A stretch of 64,000 bases of DNA from Actinoplanes missouriensis 431 (GTDB lineage: Bacteria > Actinomycetota > Actinomycetes > Mycobacteriales > Micromonosporaceae), in the NCBI RefSeq assembly GCF_000284295.1, contig NC_017093.1:4030001-4094000 (forward strand), given 5' to 3'. The position numbers and the translations under genes were made by a program. This document shows positions 14,331 through 22,705 of this stretch, one piece after another. The notes beneath the pieces are model-generated. The model was not told where the DNA came from, ran no database searches, and saw only the letters and a program-made list of their open reading frames with translations. Every line of letters begins with the position of its first letter. Positions within the stretch are counted from its first letter, which is position 1.

Positions 14331-15539
14331 ATGGCGCATGTCGCGGTATTGCTGGCTTTCGCTGCCAACGGTGTGCTGTTCGGGACGTGGACCCCGCGGA
14401 TCCCCTCGGTCCAGGCCGGACTGGGCCTCGACGACGGCCGGCTCGGGCTCGCGCTGCTCGCACCCGCGCTCGGCTCGGTCGGCTCGATGCTGCTCACCGG
14501 CGTGCTCGTGCAGCGGTTCGGGGCGGGCCGGGTGATGGGGTGCGCGCTCGTCGGGTTCTCGGTGACGCTGCCGCTGATCGGCGTGGCGCCGTCACTGTGG
14601 TGGCTGTTCGCGGCACTGCTGGTCTGGGGTGCGGCGATGGGTTCGCTCGACGTGTCGATGAATGCGGCCGGGCTGGGCGTTCAGCGGGAGCTCGGGCGGC
14701 CCGTGCTGTCCGGGTTTCACGCGGCGTTCAGCGCGGGCGGGCTGGTGGGGGCGCTTGCCGGGTCGCTGGCGGCCGGGGCTGGTGTGCCGGTCGGGGTGCA
14801 CCTGGCCGTGGCCGGGGCGCTCGGGTTGGCGGTGACCGCGGTGGTGGCCCGGATCCCGGTGCCCGATCCGGCGGTTCCCGAGGCGGGCGCGCCCGCTCCC
14901 GAAGCGCCGCCGGGGCCCGGGCCCGCCGGTATCGGGCGCGTTGTCGGGCCACTGCTGCGGAACCGGGCGCTGGCCCTGCTCGCGCTGCTGGCCTTCGCCG
15001 GACTGCTCGCCGAAGGTGCCGCCGCCGACTGGAGCGCGGTCTACCTCACCGGTTCCCTCGGTGCATCCGCCGGGCTGGCCGGCGCCGGATTCGTGGCATT
15101 CAGCGTGACCATGACAGCCGGCCGGCTGGTCGGTGATCGGGTGGTCGCCACGTTCGGACCGGTGCGCACCGTCCGGGTAGCCGCCGCGACCGCCGCCCTG
15201 ACACTCGCCGCGGCGCTGCTGGCCGGCCAGACCTGGGCCGCACTCGCCGGGTTCGCCGTGCTGGGCGCCGGTCTCGCCGTCCTCGTCCCGGTGATCTTCA
15301 CAGCCGCGGCGGAGCGGACCACCACGCCGGCAACCGCCGTCGCCGGCGTCTCCACCTGCGGGTACCTCGGCTTCATCGCCGGTCCCCCACTGATCGGCGG
15401 CTTCGCCTCGCTGACCAGTCTGAGCGCGGCATTGTGGCTGGTGGTGGCGCTGACAGCGGTGGTGGCCCTGCTGGCTCCGGTCACCCACACCGCCGCCCGC
15501 ACGCCACGACCCGCCCCCAGCCGTAGCCCAGCCCGCTGA
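14331..15539 (+). CDS. MFS transporter, LacI-controlled
   Basis: 402-aa major facilitator with 12 predicted helices and a long Pro/Ala-rich loop in the middle (residues 180-200). The N terminus has GVLFGTWTPRIPSVQAGLG, typical of the group of small MFS carriers related to E. coli YbjJ. ATG has GGAGG at 14321. It is divergent from a LacI regulator with paired operators, so a sugar or sugar-like ligand probably induces it. The substrate is unknown. Confidence 0.88.
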   Translation: MAHVAVLLAFAANGVLFGTWTPRIPSVQAGLGLDDGRLGLALLAPALGSVGSMLLTGVLVQRFGAGRVMGCALVGFSVTLPLIGVAPSLWWLFAALLVWGAAMGSLDVSMNAAGLGVQRELGRPVLSGFHAAFSAGGLVGALAGSLAAGAGVPVGVHLAVAGALGLAVTAVVARIPVPDPAVPEAGAPAPEAPPGPGPAGIGRVVGPLLRNRALALLALLAFAGLLAEGAAADWSAVYLTGSLGASAGLAGAGFVAFSVTMTAGRLVGDRVVATFGPVRTVRVAAATAALTLAAALLAGQTWAALAGFAVLGAGLAVLVPVIFTAAAERTTTPATAVAGVSTCGYLGFIAGPPLIGGFASLTSLSAALWLVVALTAVVALLAPVTHTAARTPRPAPSRSPAR

Positions 15540-15682
15540 TCAAGCGGGTTCTGCCCGCGCTGTCTACGGCTCGCGCGGCCGGACCGGAACTGAAGCATGT
15601 GATCAAGCCGGTCCCAGCCGGCGGCGGCGGCGCGTGTGCTCGGCCACCCCCACGGCACGCCGCTCTGTGCGCGCCCACCCCT

Positions 15683-15701
15683 GTGGGTTAGGCTCGCCTA
15701 A
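15683..15701. promoter_or_regulatory. Iron box (IdeR/DmdR-type)
   Basis: GTGGGTTAGGCTCGCCTAA matches 16 of 19 bases of the actinobacterial iron box TTAGGTTAGGCTCACCTAA. It is embedded in a larger palindrome (CCCTGTG at 15679, CACAGGG ending 15710), 22 bp before the DUF3159 start. The outer arms could also act as a hairpin. Confidence 0.7.
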
Positions 15702-15722
15702 CTCACAGGGAACAGGACAGAG

Positions 15723-16403
15723 ATGGCACAGCCGGAATCGCTGGCGGAGTTGCTCAACGGACGCCGGGCGGCAGTCGACGCCTCCCTGCCACCGATCGGT
15801 TTCGTGGCCGGCTATCTGATCGGCGGCCCGGCTCTCGGCGAGCGCGGGGCGATCTGGGCCGGCACCGGAGCGGCGATACTGGTCGCCCTCGCGCTCTCCG
15901 CGTGGCGGCTGAAGCGGGGCGACAAACCCCGCGCCGTCGTGATCGGCCTGCTCGGTGTCTGCGTGGCGGCGCTGATCGCGCTCTACACCGGCCGCGCCGA
16001 GGACTTCTTCCTGATCCAGTTGTTCAGCAACGCGGCCAGCGCCCTGGCCTGGGTCGTCAGCATCGTGATCTGCTGGCCGCTGCTCGGCCTGGTCGTCGGG
16101 GGCGTGCTCAAGCAGCGGACCCGCTGGCGGCGTGACCCGGCGCTGGTCCGGGCGTACTCCCGGGGAAGCTGGGTCTGGGTCTGCCAGTACCTGATCCGGG
16201 TCGCCGTGTTCCTGCCGCTCTACCAGTCCGGCCGGGCGGCGGAGCTCGGCATCGCCCGGGTGGCGCTGAGCTGGCCCCTCGTCGCGGCCTGTCTCGCGGT
16301 GAGCTGGTGGGTGATCCAGCGGAGCCTGCCGCCGGGCCATCCGGGATTGCGGCACCCTCGGGACGGGGAACTCCTGCGCAATGAGAAACAGGGAGTCTCC
16401 TGA
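15723..16403 (+). CDS. DUF3159 family membrane protein
   Basis: 226-aa membrane protein with about six helices. The pattern LAELLNGRRAAVDASLPPIGF, GRAEDFFLIQLFSNA and KQRTRWRRDPALVRAYSRGS matches DUF3159, a conserved actinobacterial family of unknown function. GGAACAGGACAG lies upstream as a weak ribosome site. An IdeR/DmdR-like iron box overlaps the promoter region, so this copy may be repressed by iron. The next gene (NYN) starts at the stop. Confidence 0.85.
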   Translation: MAQPESLAELLNGRRAAVDASLPPIGFVAGYLIGGPALGERGAIWAGTGAAILVALALSAWRLKRGDKPRAVVIGLLGVCVAALIALYTGRAEDFFLIQLFSNAASALAWVVSIVICWPLLGLVVGGVLKQRTRWRRDPALVRAYSRGSWVWVCQYLIRVAVFLPLYQSGRAAELGIARVALSWPLVAACLAVSWWVIQRSLPPGHPGLRHPRDGELLRNEKQGVS

Positions 16404-16404
16404 C

Positions 16405-17181
16405 GTGGCAGGCGACAACTCGGCGAAACTGGCCGTTCTGATCGACGCGGACAACGCCCAGGCGGCCATCGTGGACGGCCTGCTCGCCGAGGTCGCGAAA
16501 TACGGGACCGCGCACGTGAAGCGGGCCTACGGCGACTGGACCGGCACGAGCCTGCGCAGCTGGAAGGATCAGCTGCTGGCGCAGTCGATCCAGCCGATCC
16601 AGCAGTTCTCCTACACGGTCGGCAAGAACGCCACCGACTCCGCGATGATCATCGACGCGATGGACCTGCTCTACAGTGGCCGGTTCGACGGGTTCTGCAT
16701 CGTCTCCAGCGACAGCGACTTCACCCGGCTGGCGTCGCGGATCCGGGAGTCCGGGCTGACCGTCTACGGGTTCGGCGAGCGCAAGACCCCGAAACCGTTC
16801 GTGGCGGCCTGCGACAAGTTCATCTACACGGAGAACCTGGTGGAGCCGGCCGAGGCCGTGCCGGTGATCGGCGAGCCGGCCGCGGCGCCCGCGCCGAGCG
16901 TGTCCCAGTTGCGCGGCGACTCCACCCTGATGAACCTGATCCGGGCCGCGGTGGAGGCCGCGTCCGGTGACGACGGCTGGGCGCCGCTCGCCGGGGTCGG
17001 CCAGATCATCACGAAGCAGCGGTCCGACTTCGACCCGCGCACGTACGGGTACGCGAAGCTGGGCAGCCTGGTCGGCGCGATCGGGCTGTTCGAGGTGGAG
17101 CGGCGCGACACCGGGGACGGTAAGCCGGCGGTGATCTGGGTCAGAGACCGGAGGCGGCGTTACAAGACGTCGGCCGATTGA
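16405..17181 (+). CDS. NYN domain protein with C-terminal OST-HTH/LOTUS-like domain
   Basis: 258-aa protein. Residues 8-150 form a NYN (PIN-like) nuclease domain: LAVLIDADNAQ, GKNATDSAMIIDAMDLLYSG and FCIVSSDSDFTRLASRIRES carry the conserved acidic residues expected to bind Mg2+ for RNA cleavage. Residues 180-255 resemble the OST-HTH/LOTUS RNA-binding domain (LAGVGQIITKQRSDFDPRTY). GTG 16405, next to the DUF3159 stop, is preferred; ATG 16381 inside DUF3159 is an alternative. It is likely co-transcribed with DUF3159. The RNA target is unknown. Confidence 0.85.
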   Translation: MAGDNSAKLAVLIDADNAQAAIVDGLLAEVAKYGTAHVKRAYGDWTGTSLRSWKDQLLAQSIQPIQQFSYTVGKNATDSAMIIDAMDLLYSGRFDGFCIVSSDSDFTRLASRIRESGLTVYGFGERKTPKPFVAACDKFIYTENLVEPAEAVPVIGEPAAAPAPSVSQLRGDSTLMNLIRAAVEAASGDDGWAPLAGVGQIITKQRSDFDPRTYGYAKLGSLVGAIGLFEVERRDTGDGKPAVIWVRDRRRRYKTSAD

Positions 17182-18087
17182 GTTTCTGCTGGTAGAGACG
17201 GGCGTCGGCGACGGCGTACAGGCTGTCGAAGTCGCTCGCCCTCGTCGACGTCCGCCGCCGGGTCGGCGCGATGCGCATGGGTACGGGCGTACGCCACCTG
17301 TTCCGGGGTCGGCGCTCGCCGGACGTGGCGTGATTTGTCCTGGTAGAGCCGCTTGTCAGCGACGATCGACACGCAGCTCCCGCCCCGCCCAGGCGAGCAG
17401 ATCGTCGCCGGCCTGGTGGCCGTGCGCGTCGTTGACGCTCTTGAAGTGGTCGAGGTCGAGCAGGACCAGCGTGAGGGGCGTGCCGGCGCGCCGGGCCGCG
17501 GCCAGTGCGGCGGCGGTCCGCTCGTCGAAGCCGCGCCGGTTGAGGCAGCCGGTCAGCGGGTCGGTGCGGGAGGTGTGCGACAGGCGGCGGCGCAGCGACG
17601 CGAGGACCGCCGAGTGCCGGAGGCAGAGCACCGCCGCGGACCCGTAGGCGAGCGCGTGGACCAGCGGATATCCGGGCGGGGCCGGGTCGCCGTAGACGAT
17701 CAGGATGCCGTACGCGACGGCGCTGACCGCGGAGAGCCAGAGGAACGCCCGGGGCGGCACGGTGATCGCCAGGAACACCGCGGAGGCGGGTACCAGCGCG
17801 CCCAGCGGACCGGCGACACCGCCGTCGAGCAGGCCGAGGACCGTGTCGCCGGCCAGGTTCACGATGCCGGTGACCAGCAGCGGGATCCGCCACCGGCGGG
17901 ACGCGGACATGCGGGCCGAGGCCAGCCAGCCGCCGGTCGCCGAGACCAGCATGACCAGCACCACGGCCAGCATCGCGCTGCGGTGCTCCCGGTCCCAGGT
18001 ACCCGCCAGATAGGCGGCGCAGAGCAGCGCCGGGATGAAGCCGTAGGCGGCGGCGACCCGGATCGCCCGCCGGCGCCACTGGTTCAT
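17160..18087 (-). pseudogene. Broken GGDEF diguanylate cyclase
   Basis: Starts as a membrane protein with about six helices (residues 1-160) then a GGDEF domain: RTDPLTGCLNRRGFDERT and LLDLDHFKSVNDAHGHQAGD are normal. After WAGREL the frame ends at 17356 and the GGDEF active-site segment is missing. Instead the DNA contains two copies of the domain's C-terminal end: VADKRLYQDK (near 17350) and VADARLYQQK (near 17195, other frame). An internal deletion plus a partial duplication of the 3' end is the simplest reading. The intact part could still make a 243-aa membrane protein, but not an active cyclase. Confidence 0.8.
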
Positions 18088-18216
18088 GTGCCTTCCGATC
18101 GGCTGTCAGAGGGGTGACATGAGGGTTGCGGCGGCCCTGTACCGTCTGCTCCGCGCCGCGAGCGCATCAGAGATCATCATTGCCGGGCGCGGTGCCCGGC
18201 TCGGGGAAGAGGGACC

Positions 18217-19194
18217 GTGAAGCGACCCATACTGGCGGCGGCCGCAGTGGTCCTGCTGGCCGGCTGCACGTCGGAGGACGGCGGGCCGCAGACGCCCGGC
18301 CTGGAGGAACGCGGCACCGTCCTGACCACCGTGCAGCCCACCCGGCAGGACCTCACGAACCAGATCAGCCTGGCCGGCAAGGTCGCCATCAACCCGATCT
18401 TCGGGGTGGTCGCGCCGATCGCCGGCGAGGTGCGGTACGTGCAGCGCAAGCCGTCCACGAAGCCGGCCGAGGAGCCGCTCTGGGTCGCGACGGTGTGGCG
18501 CAACGGCCAGCCGCGCGAGGTGACCATCCCGACCGGTTCGATGATGGCCGGCCGGCTGATGGAGGACCGCTCCTCGGTCGCCAAGGGCATGCCGGTGGTG
18601 TCCGCCCGGCACGGCGGCTACGGCATCGTGGCGGAGATCGACAGCGCGCAGGCGTACCGGATCTCGGGTGCCGTCTCGAGCGTGACCGGCCAGATCAAGA
18701 ACGGTCCCGGCCCGTTCAAGTGCAAGCCGAAGGGCACCATCGCGGCGCTGCCGGCCGGCACGGTCCCGGAACCGCCCGCCCCGACCAAACCCACCTCCGG
18801 TCCCTCCGGCGCGCCGGTGCCGCCCGTCGAGGCCGAGCAGACGCAGGAGGACGCCCCGGCCGGCACGGAGGCGACCGGCCTGCAGCTGGTCTGCACCCCG
18901 CCGGACACCGTCAAGCTGATCAACGGCGCCGAGGTGACCCTCGACGTGGTCACCGGCAAGGCCAAGGACGCGCTGGTGCTGCCGGTCGAGGCGGTCGCCG
19001 GCACCCAGGGCAAGGGCAAGGTCGACATCGTCGACGCCAACCAGAACCGCAAGACCGTGGACGTGACCCTGGGCCTCACCGACGGCAAGGTCATCCAGAT
19101 CAAGAAGGGCCTGACCGGCGACGAGACCATCGCCATCCCGGGACCGAACCTGCCGACCGCCGAGGCGGAGCCGGGTCAGGGGCAGGGCGGATGA
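18217..19194 (+). CDS. MacA-like lipoprotein adaptor subunit
   Basis: 325-aa predicted lipoprotein (lipobox LLAGC at residues 13-17) on the outer face of the membrane. The body resembles periplasmic adaptor (HlyD/MacA) proteins of Gram-positive ABC exporters: QDLTNQISLAGKVAINPIFG near the start and a C-terminal barrel-sandwich end with VEAVAGTQGKGKVDIVDAN and VTLGLTDGKVIQIKKGL. A Pro/Thr/Glu-rich insert occupies residues 185-215. GTG start with AAGAGGGA upstream. Its stop overlaps the ATPase start, so the three genes form one export system. Confidence 0.82.
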   Translation: MKRPILAAAAVVLLAGCTSEDGGPQTPGLEERGTVLTTVQPTRQDLTNQISLAGKVAINPIFGVVAPIAGEVRYVQRKPSTKPAEEPLWVATVWRNGQPREVTIPTGSMMAGRLMEDRSSVAKGMPVVSARHGGYGIVAEIDSAQAYRISGAVSSVTGQIKNGPGPFKCKPKGTIAALPAGTVPEPPAPTKPTSGPSGAPVPPVEAEQTQEDAPAGTEATGLQLVCTPPDTVKLINGAEVTLDVVTGKAKDALVLPVEAVAGTQGKGKVDIVDANQNRKTVDVTLGLTDGKVIQIKKGLTGDETIAIPGPNLPTAEAEPGQGQGG

Positions 19195-19883
19195 ACCAGC
19201 CTCTGATCGAGCTCTCCGGCATCACCCGCGTGCTGAAGGGGCAGGAGGAGCCCCGGACCATCCTCGACGGCGTCGGCCTGACCGTGCACGCCGGCGAGAG
19301 CGTCGCCATCGTCGGCCGCTCCGGCTCCGGCAAGAGCACCCTGCTGAGCATTCTCGGTCTGTTCGACCGGCCGGACTCCGGGCAGTACCTTCTCGAGGGC
19401 ACCGACATCAGCCGGCTGCCCGAGCGCAAGGCGGCCCGGCTGCGCAGCTCGCACTTCGGGTTCGTCTTCCAGCGGTTCTTCCTGCTCAAGCACCTGACCG
19501 CCGCGCAGAACGTGGCGATGGCGCTGGTCAACGGCCAGGGCTGGCTGCCCCGCCGGCAGCGCCGCATCCGGGTGCTGCAGGCGCTCGACCAGGTCGGCAT
19601 CGCGCACCTGGCGAAGAGCCGCCCGGTCAAGATGTCCGGCGGCGAGCAGCAGCGGGTGGCGATCGCCCGGGCCTTGGTACGGGACCCGCGGGTGCTCCTG
19701 GCCGACGAGCCGACCGGCGCCCTGGACACCGAGACCGGCGCCGCCGTGATCGACGCGCTCTCCGCGGCGACCCATCGCGGCTGCGCCCTGATCCTGGTCA
19801 CCCACGACCGCGACCACGCCGCCCGGATGGGCCGCACGATGAACCTGGTCGACGGCGTGCTCACCGAACGGGTACTGGTATGA
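19191..19883 (+). CDS. MacB-type ABC transporter ATPase
   Basis: 230-aa ATP-binding subunit with Walker A GRSGSGKST (near residue 43), Q-loop FVFQRFFLLKHLTAAQNVAM, signature MSGGEQQRVAIARAL and Walker B VLLADEPTGALD. This is the LolD/MacB/YknY subfamily. Overlaps its neighbours by four bases on both sides (ATGA). It powers the adaptor-permease pair for export or extraction of an unknown substrate such as a peptide or lipid. Confidence 0.93.
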   Translation: MNQPLIELSGITRVLKGQEEPRTILDGVGLTVHAGESVAIVGRSGSGKSTLLSILGLFDRPDSGQYLLEGTDISRLPERKAARLRSSHFGFVFQRFFLLKHLTAAQNVAMALVNGQGWLPRRQRRIRVLQALDQVGIAHLAKSRPVKMSGGEQQRVAIARALVRDPRVLLADEPTGALDTETGAAVIDALSAATHRGCALILVTHDRDHAARMGRTMNLVDGVLTERVLV

Positions 19884-21157
19884 GGCGCCTCTCCGGCCGG
19901 TTCCGGTCGTCCCTGATCATCGGCATCCAGGGCATCCGGGCCCGCAAACTGCGCACCCTGCTCTCGATGATCAGCCTGTTCCTCGGCGTGCTCGCGGTGG
20001 TGACCGTGCAGGCGGCCGCCGGCATCGCCGAACGCGCCCAGATGGCCGGCCTGGAGATGCAGAACGGCTACGACGGCACGGTCGTCGTCGACGTCATGCC
20101 GCACGAGAAGGCCCCGGGCATCGTGACCGAGACCGTGGCCGGCCGGGACGACACGGTCACCATGATCGGCTTGCAGGCGATCATCGGGGAGCCGGGCGTC
20201 AGCCCGATCAACCCGGGCGCTGCCCCGTTCGACCAGGGCAGCTGGGGCAGCACCGAGATCTGCGACAACGTCGGCAACTGCGTGCCCGGGCCGCCCACCG
20301 GCGAGGCGATCGAGGTGGTGCTCACCGCGGTCTCCGGCGACATGCTGAAGTTCCGGCCGCTGCGCGCGGTCTCCGGCCAGTGGCTGGACTTCGCCACGGT
20401 CCCGGCGATGGCGCCCCGCCTGGTCGTCAACGAGGAGGCCGCCAAGGGCTTCAACGAGCACCACGTACCCGCCGAGATGCGGATGCGCGGCGCGAAGGCC
20501 AACGTCACCCCGCAGATCGTCGGCGTCGTCGAGGACGGCGACATGCAGCCGCGCGCCTACGTCCGGCAGGACGAGCTGACCAACTGGATCCCGGCGAACA
20601 AGCTGGTCGACCCGAACTTCGGCGGGCAGTTCACCGTGATGACGTCGCAGGGCAGCCCGGTCGAGCAGGTGCTCACCGCGAAGCTGAAGGCGGCCGGCGC
20701 GGAGTCGTACAGCCGGGTCGTCGAGTCCCGCAAGGAGATGGAGAAGGAGCTGCGGCTGATGCGGCTGGTCTTCCTCTCGATGGCCGGGCTGGTGCTGCTG
20801 ATCGGCGTGGCCGGCATCCTCAACGTCGGCCTCGCCACGGTCGGCGAACGCGTCGAGGAGTTCGCGCTGCGCCGCGCGGTCGGCACGCCCCGGGCGCTGC
20901 TGGCCGGGATCGTGCTGGCCGAGACGATGCTGACCGGCCTGCTCACCGCGGCTGCCGCGATCGGCGCCGGGGTGGCCGGGCTCAAGGTCCTCTCGATGTT
21001 CCTGGGCGACTCCGAGCCGCTGCTGGCGAACGTGCAGTTCCCCTGGGACGCCGGGGTGGCCGGCATCATCGCCGGGCTGATCGCGGGCGTGCTGGGCGGT
21101 TTCGTGCCGGCGGTCCGCGCGGCGGGCATCCCGATCGCCACGGTCATGCGCGCCTGA
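19880..21157 (+). CDS. MacB/FtsX-type ABC transporter permease
   Basis: 425-aa permease with the MacB layout: one N-terminal helix (LRTLLSMISLFLGVLAVVTV), a large extracellular domain (residues 45-275) and three C-terminal FtsX helices starting RLVFLSMAGLVLLIGVAGIL. The periplasmic-type domain contains two Cys (CDNVGNC) likely to form a disulfide. Last gene of the adaptor-ATPase-permease operon. Substrate unknown. Confidence 0.9.
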   Translation: MRRLSGRFRSSLIIGIQGIRARKLRTLLSMISLFLGVLAVVTVQAAAGIAERAQMAGLEMQNGYDGTVVVDVMPHEKAPGIVTETVAGRDDTVTMIGLQAIIGEPGVSPINPGAAPFDQGSWGSTEICDNVGNCVPGPPTGEAIEVVLTAVSGDMLKFRPLRAVSGQWLDFATVPAMAPRLVVNEEAAKGFNEHHVPAEMRMRGAKANVTPQIVGVVEDGDMQPRAYVRQDELTNWIPANKLVDPNFGGQFTVMTSQGSPVEQVLTAKLKAAGAESYSRVVESRKEMEKELRLMRLVFLSMAGLVLLIGVAGILNVGLATVGERVEEFALRRAVGTPRALLAGIVLAETMLTGLLTAAAAIGAGVAGLKVLSMFLGDSEPLLANVQFPWDAGVAGIIAGLIAGVLGGFVPAVRAAGIPIATVMRA

Positions 21158-21197
21158 GGTCTAGCTAAGTTAATCAGGAATCATCTATCTTTGCTGC

Positions 21198-21551
21198 GTG
21201 GACACTCTCTATGCGCGCATCGGTGGGGGACCGGCGGTGGGGGCGGCGGTCGACGCCCTCTATCGGGCGCTGCTCAGTGACGACCGTCTGAACGGGTACT
21301 TCGCCGGCATCGACCTGGACCGGCTCAAGCGGCACATGGGCGCGCTGCTGAGCCAGGTCCTGGGCGGGCCGGCGAACTACACCGGGCGTGCCCTGCGGGC
21401 GGCGCATGCCCGGCTCGCGGTCAGCCAGGCGCACTTCGACCTGGTCGGGGCCTATCTGGTCGGCGTCCTGGCCGGACTCGACGTGGACGACGAGGTGCTC
21501 GCCGCGGTCCGCAAGGTGCTCGCCGGGGTGTCAGCCGACATCGTGGGCTGA
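21198..21551 (+). CDS. Group 1 truncated hemoglobin
   Basis: 117-aa small heme protein of the truncated-globin type (LYARIGGGPAVGAAVDALYR, then the F-helix region LRAAHARLAVSQAHFDLV with candidate proximal His). In bacteria these bind O2 or NO and often detoxify NO. GTG start with no strong ribosome site. It follows the ABC operon after 40 bp of unusually AT-rich DNA that may be its promoter. A link to nitrite metabolism 11 kb away is possible but only speculation. Confidence 0.88.
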   Translation: MDTLYARIGGGPAVGAAVDALYRALLSDDRLNGYFAGIDLDRLKRHMGALLSQVLGGPANYTGRALRAAHARLAVSQAHFDLVGAYLVGVLAGLDVDDEVLAAVRKVLAGVSADIVG

Positions 21552-21570
21552 CACCTTCGCCCGGGCTCAC

Positions 21571-21680
21571 GGTGTGCTCGTGTCTCTGCTGGCCGCGCGC
21601 TCACGGTGTGCTGGTGTCTCTGCTGGCCGCGCGCTCACCGTGTGCTGGTGTCTCGGCTGGCCGCGCGCTCACCGTGTGCC
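21571..21680. repeat. 34-bp tandem repeat, three units plus partial
   Basis: Units at 21571-21604, 21605-21638 and 21639-21672 differ at only a few bases (core TGTCTCTGCTGGCCGCGCGC), with a partial fourth. They lie between the globin stop and the 3' end of an SDR gene. A 34-bp period would break any frame, so it is non-coding. Confidence 0.9.
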
Positions 21681-21684
21681 CGCG

Positions 21685-22386
21685 TCACTGGACGCCCAGC
21701 ACTCGGTGCCCGACCGCGATCGACTCGCCGGTGATCGTCGCGGCGTGCGCCGAGACCAGGTAGGTGACCAGCGCCGCCACCTGCTCCGGAGTGGAGTCGC
21801 CGCCGCTGGCCGGCTCGATGGTGGCGCGCGGCTCCCGGGTCACGACGGCCGGGTTCACCACGTTGATCGTCACGCCACTGCCGGCATAGGCGTCGGCGAG
21901 CGCCTTCGACGCCGTGATCACGGCGCTGTTGCGGACCGACCCCAGCACGGTACGGGTGATGAACGCGTTCTGCCCGCTGATGTTGACCACTCGCCCGAAG
22001 CCCCGCTCCCGCATCCCCGGCAGCACCGCCTCCATCGTGCGCAGATAGCCGATGGTCTTCGCGTCGACCGCGTCCAGGATCTGCTCCGGGTCGTGATCGA
22101 GCGCCGGGTCCAGGGTGTGCGCCGGCGGGGCGGCCGCGTTCACCAGGATGTCGATGTCGCGGATCGCGCCCACCGCGGCGCGCACCGTGGCCCGGTCGCG
22201 GTTGTCGAGGGTGACGAAGCCCGGCCGGTCGCCGAGTTCCGCCGCCGCCCGGGCGAGCCGCTCGGCGTCCCGGCCCGCGAGGATCACCCCGGCACCCTCG
22301 CTGAGCAGCGCCGATGCGACGGCCCGCCCGATCAGTCCACTGCCGCCGACGATCAACGCGGTGCGTCCCGCGATCCCGAGATCCAT
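21685..22386 (-). CDS. SDR-family protein lacking the catalytic Tyr
   Basis: 233-aa short-chain dehydrogenase/reductase fold. The NAD(P)-binding GGSGLIGRAVA and the NAAAP motif are present, and NISG carries the usual Ser. The normal YxxxK reads ITASK, so the catalytic Tyr is replaced by Ile. It may be inactive, use a different chemistry or act as a binding protein. It stands divergent from a small membrane protein gene. Substrate unknown. Confidence 0.82.
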   Translation of the reverse strand: MDLGIAGRTALIVGGSGLIGRAVASALLSEGAGVILAGRDAERLARAAAELGDRPGFVTLDNRDRATVRAAVGAIRDIDILVNAAAPPAHTLDPALDHDPEQILDAVDAKTIGYLRTMEAVLPGMRERGFGRVVNISGQNAFITRTVLGSVRNSAVITASKALADAYAGSGVTINVVNPAVVTREPRATIEPASGGDSTPEQVAALVTYLVSAHAATITGESIAVGHRVLGVQ

Positions 22387-22483
22387 GCCGCTGATTCGAC
22401 CACACGGTGATCGGGTAGTGACACTTCACGAGTGTGAACCGCTGAACAGTACGGACCGACAACCGAGCACCGGGGAGCAGCTG

Positions 22484-22690
22484 ATGACAGTCCATTCCTC
22501 GCAGGCACCCGCCGTCGCCCGCCGGGTCGTCTCCGCGCTGCTCTGGGCGGCGCTCGCGGTGATCGTGGTGATCGCGGCCGGCAACGTCTGGGCCGCGCTG
22601 GGCTCGGGTGACCCGGTGATGGCCGTGGTCGCCGTCGTGGCGGGACTCGCGCCGATCCTGCTCGCCGTCCTCGTCCGCCGCCACGACTGA
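22484..22690 (+). CDS. Small two-helix membrane protein
   Basis: 68-aa hydrophobic protein with two likely membrane helices (VVSALLWAALAVIVVIAAGN and VMAVVAVVAGLAPILLAVLV) and a short charged end RRHD. ATG with a GGGGAGC ribosome-like site. No family recognised. The next gene, an SDR, starts 15 bp after its stop, so the two may be co-transcribed. Confidence 0.6.
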   Translation: MTVHSSQAPAVARRVVSALLWAALAVIVVIAAGNVWAALGSGDPVMAVVAVVAGLAPILLAVLVRRHD

Positions 22691-22705
22691 CGGTATGTTG
22701 CTCCG

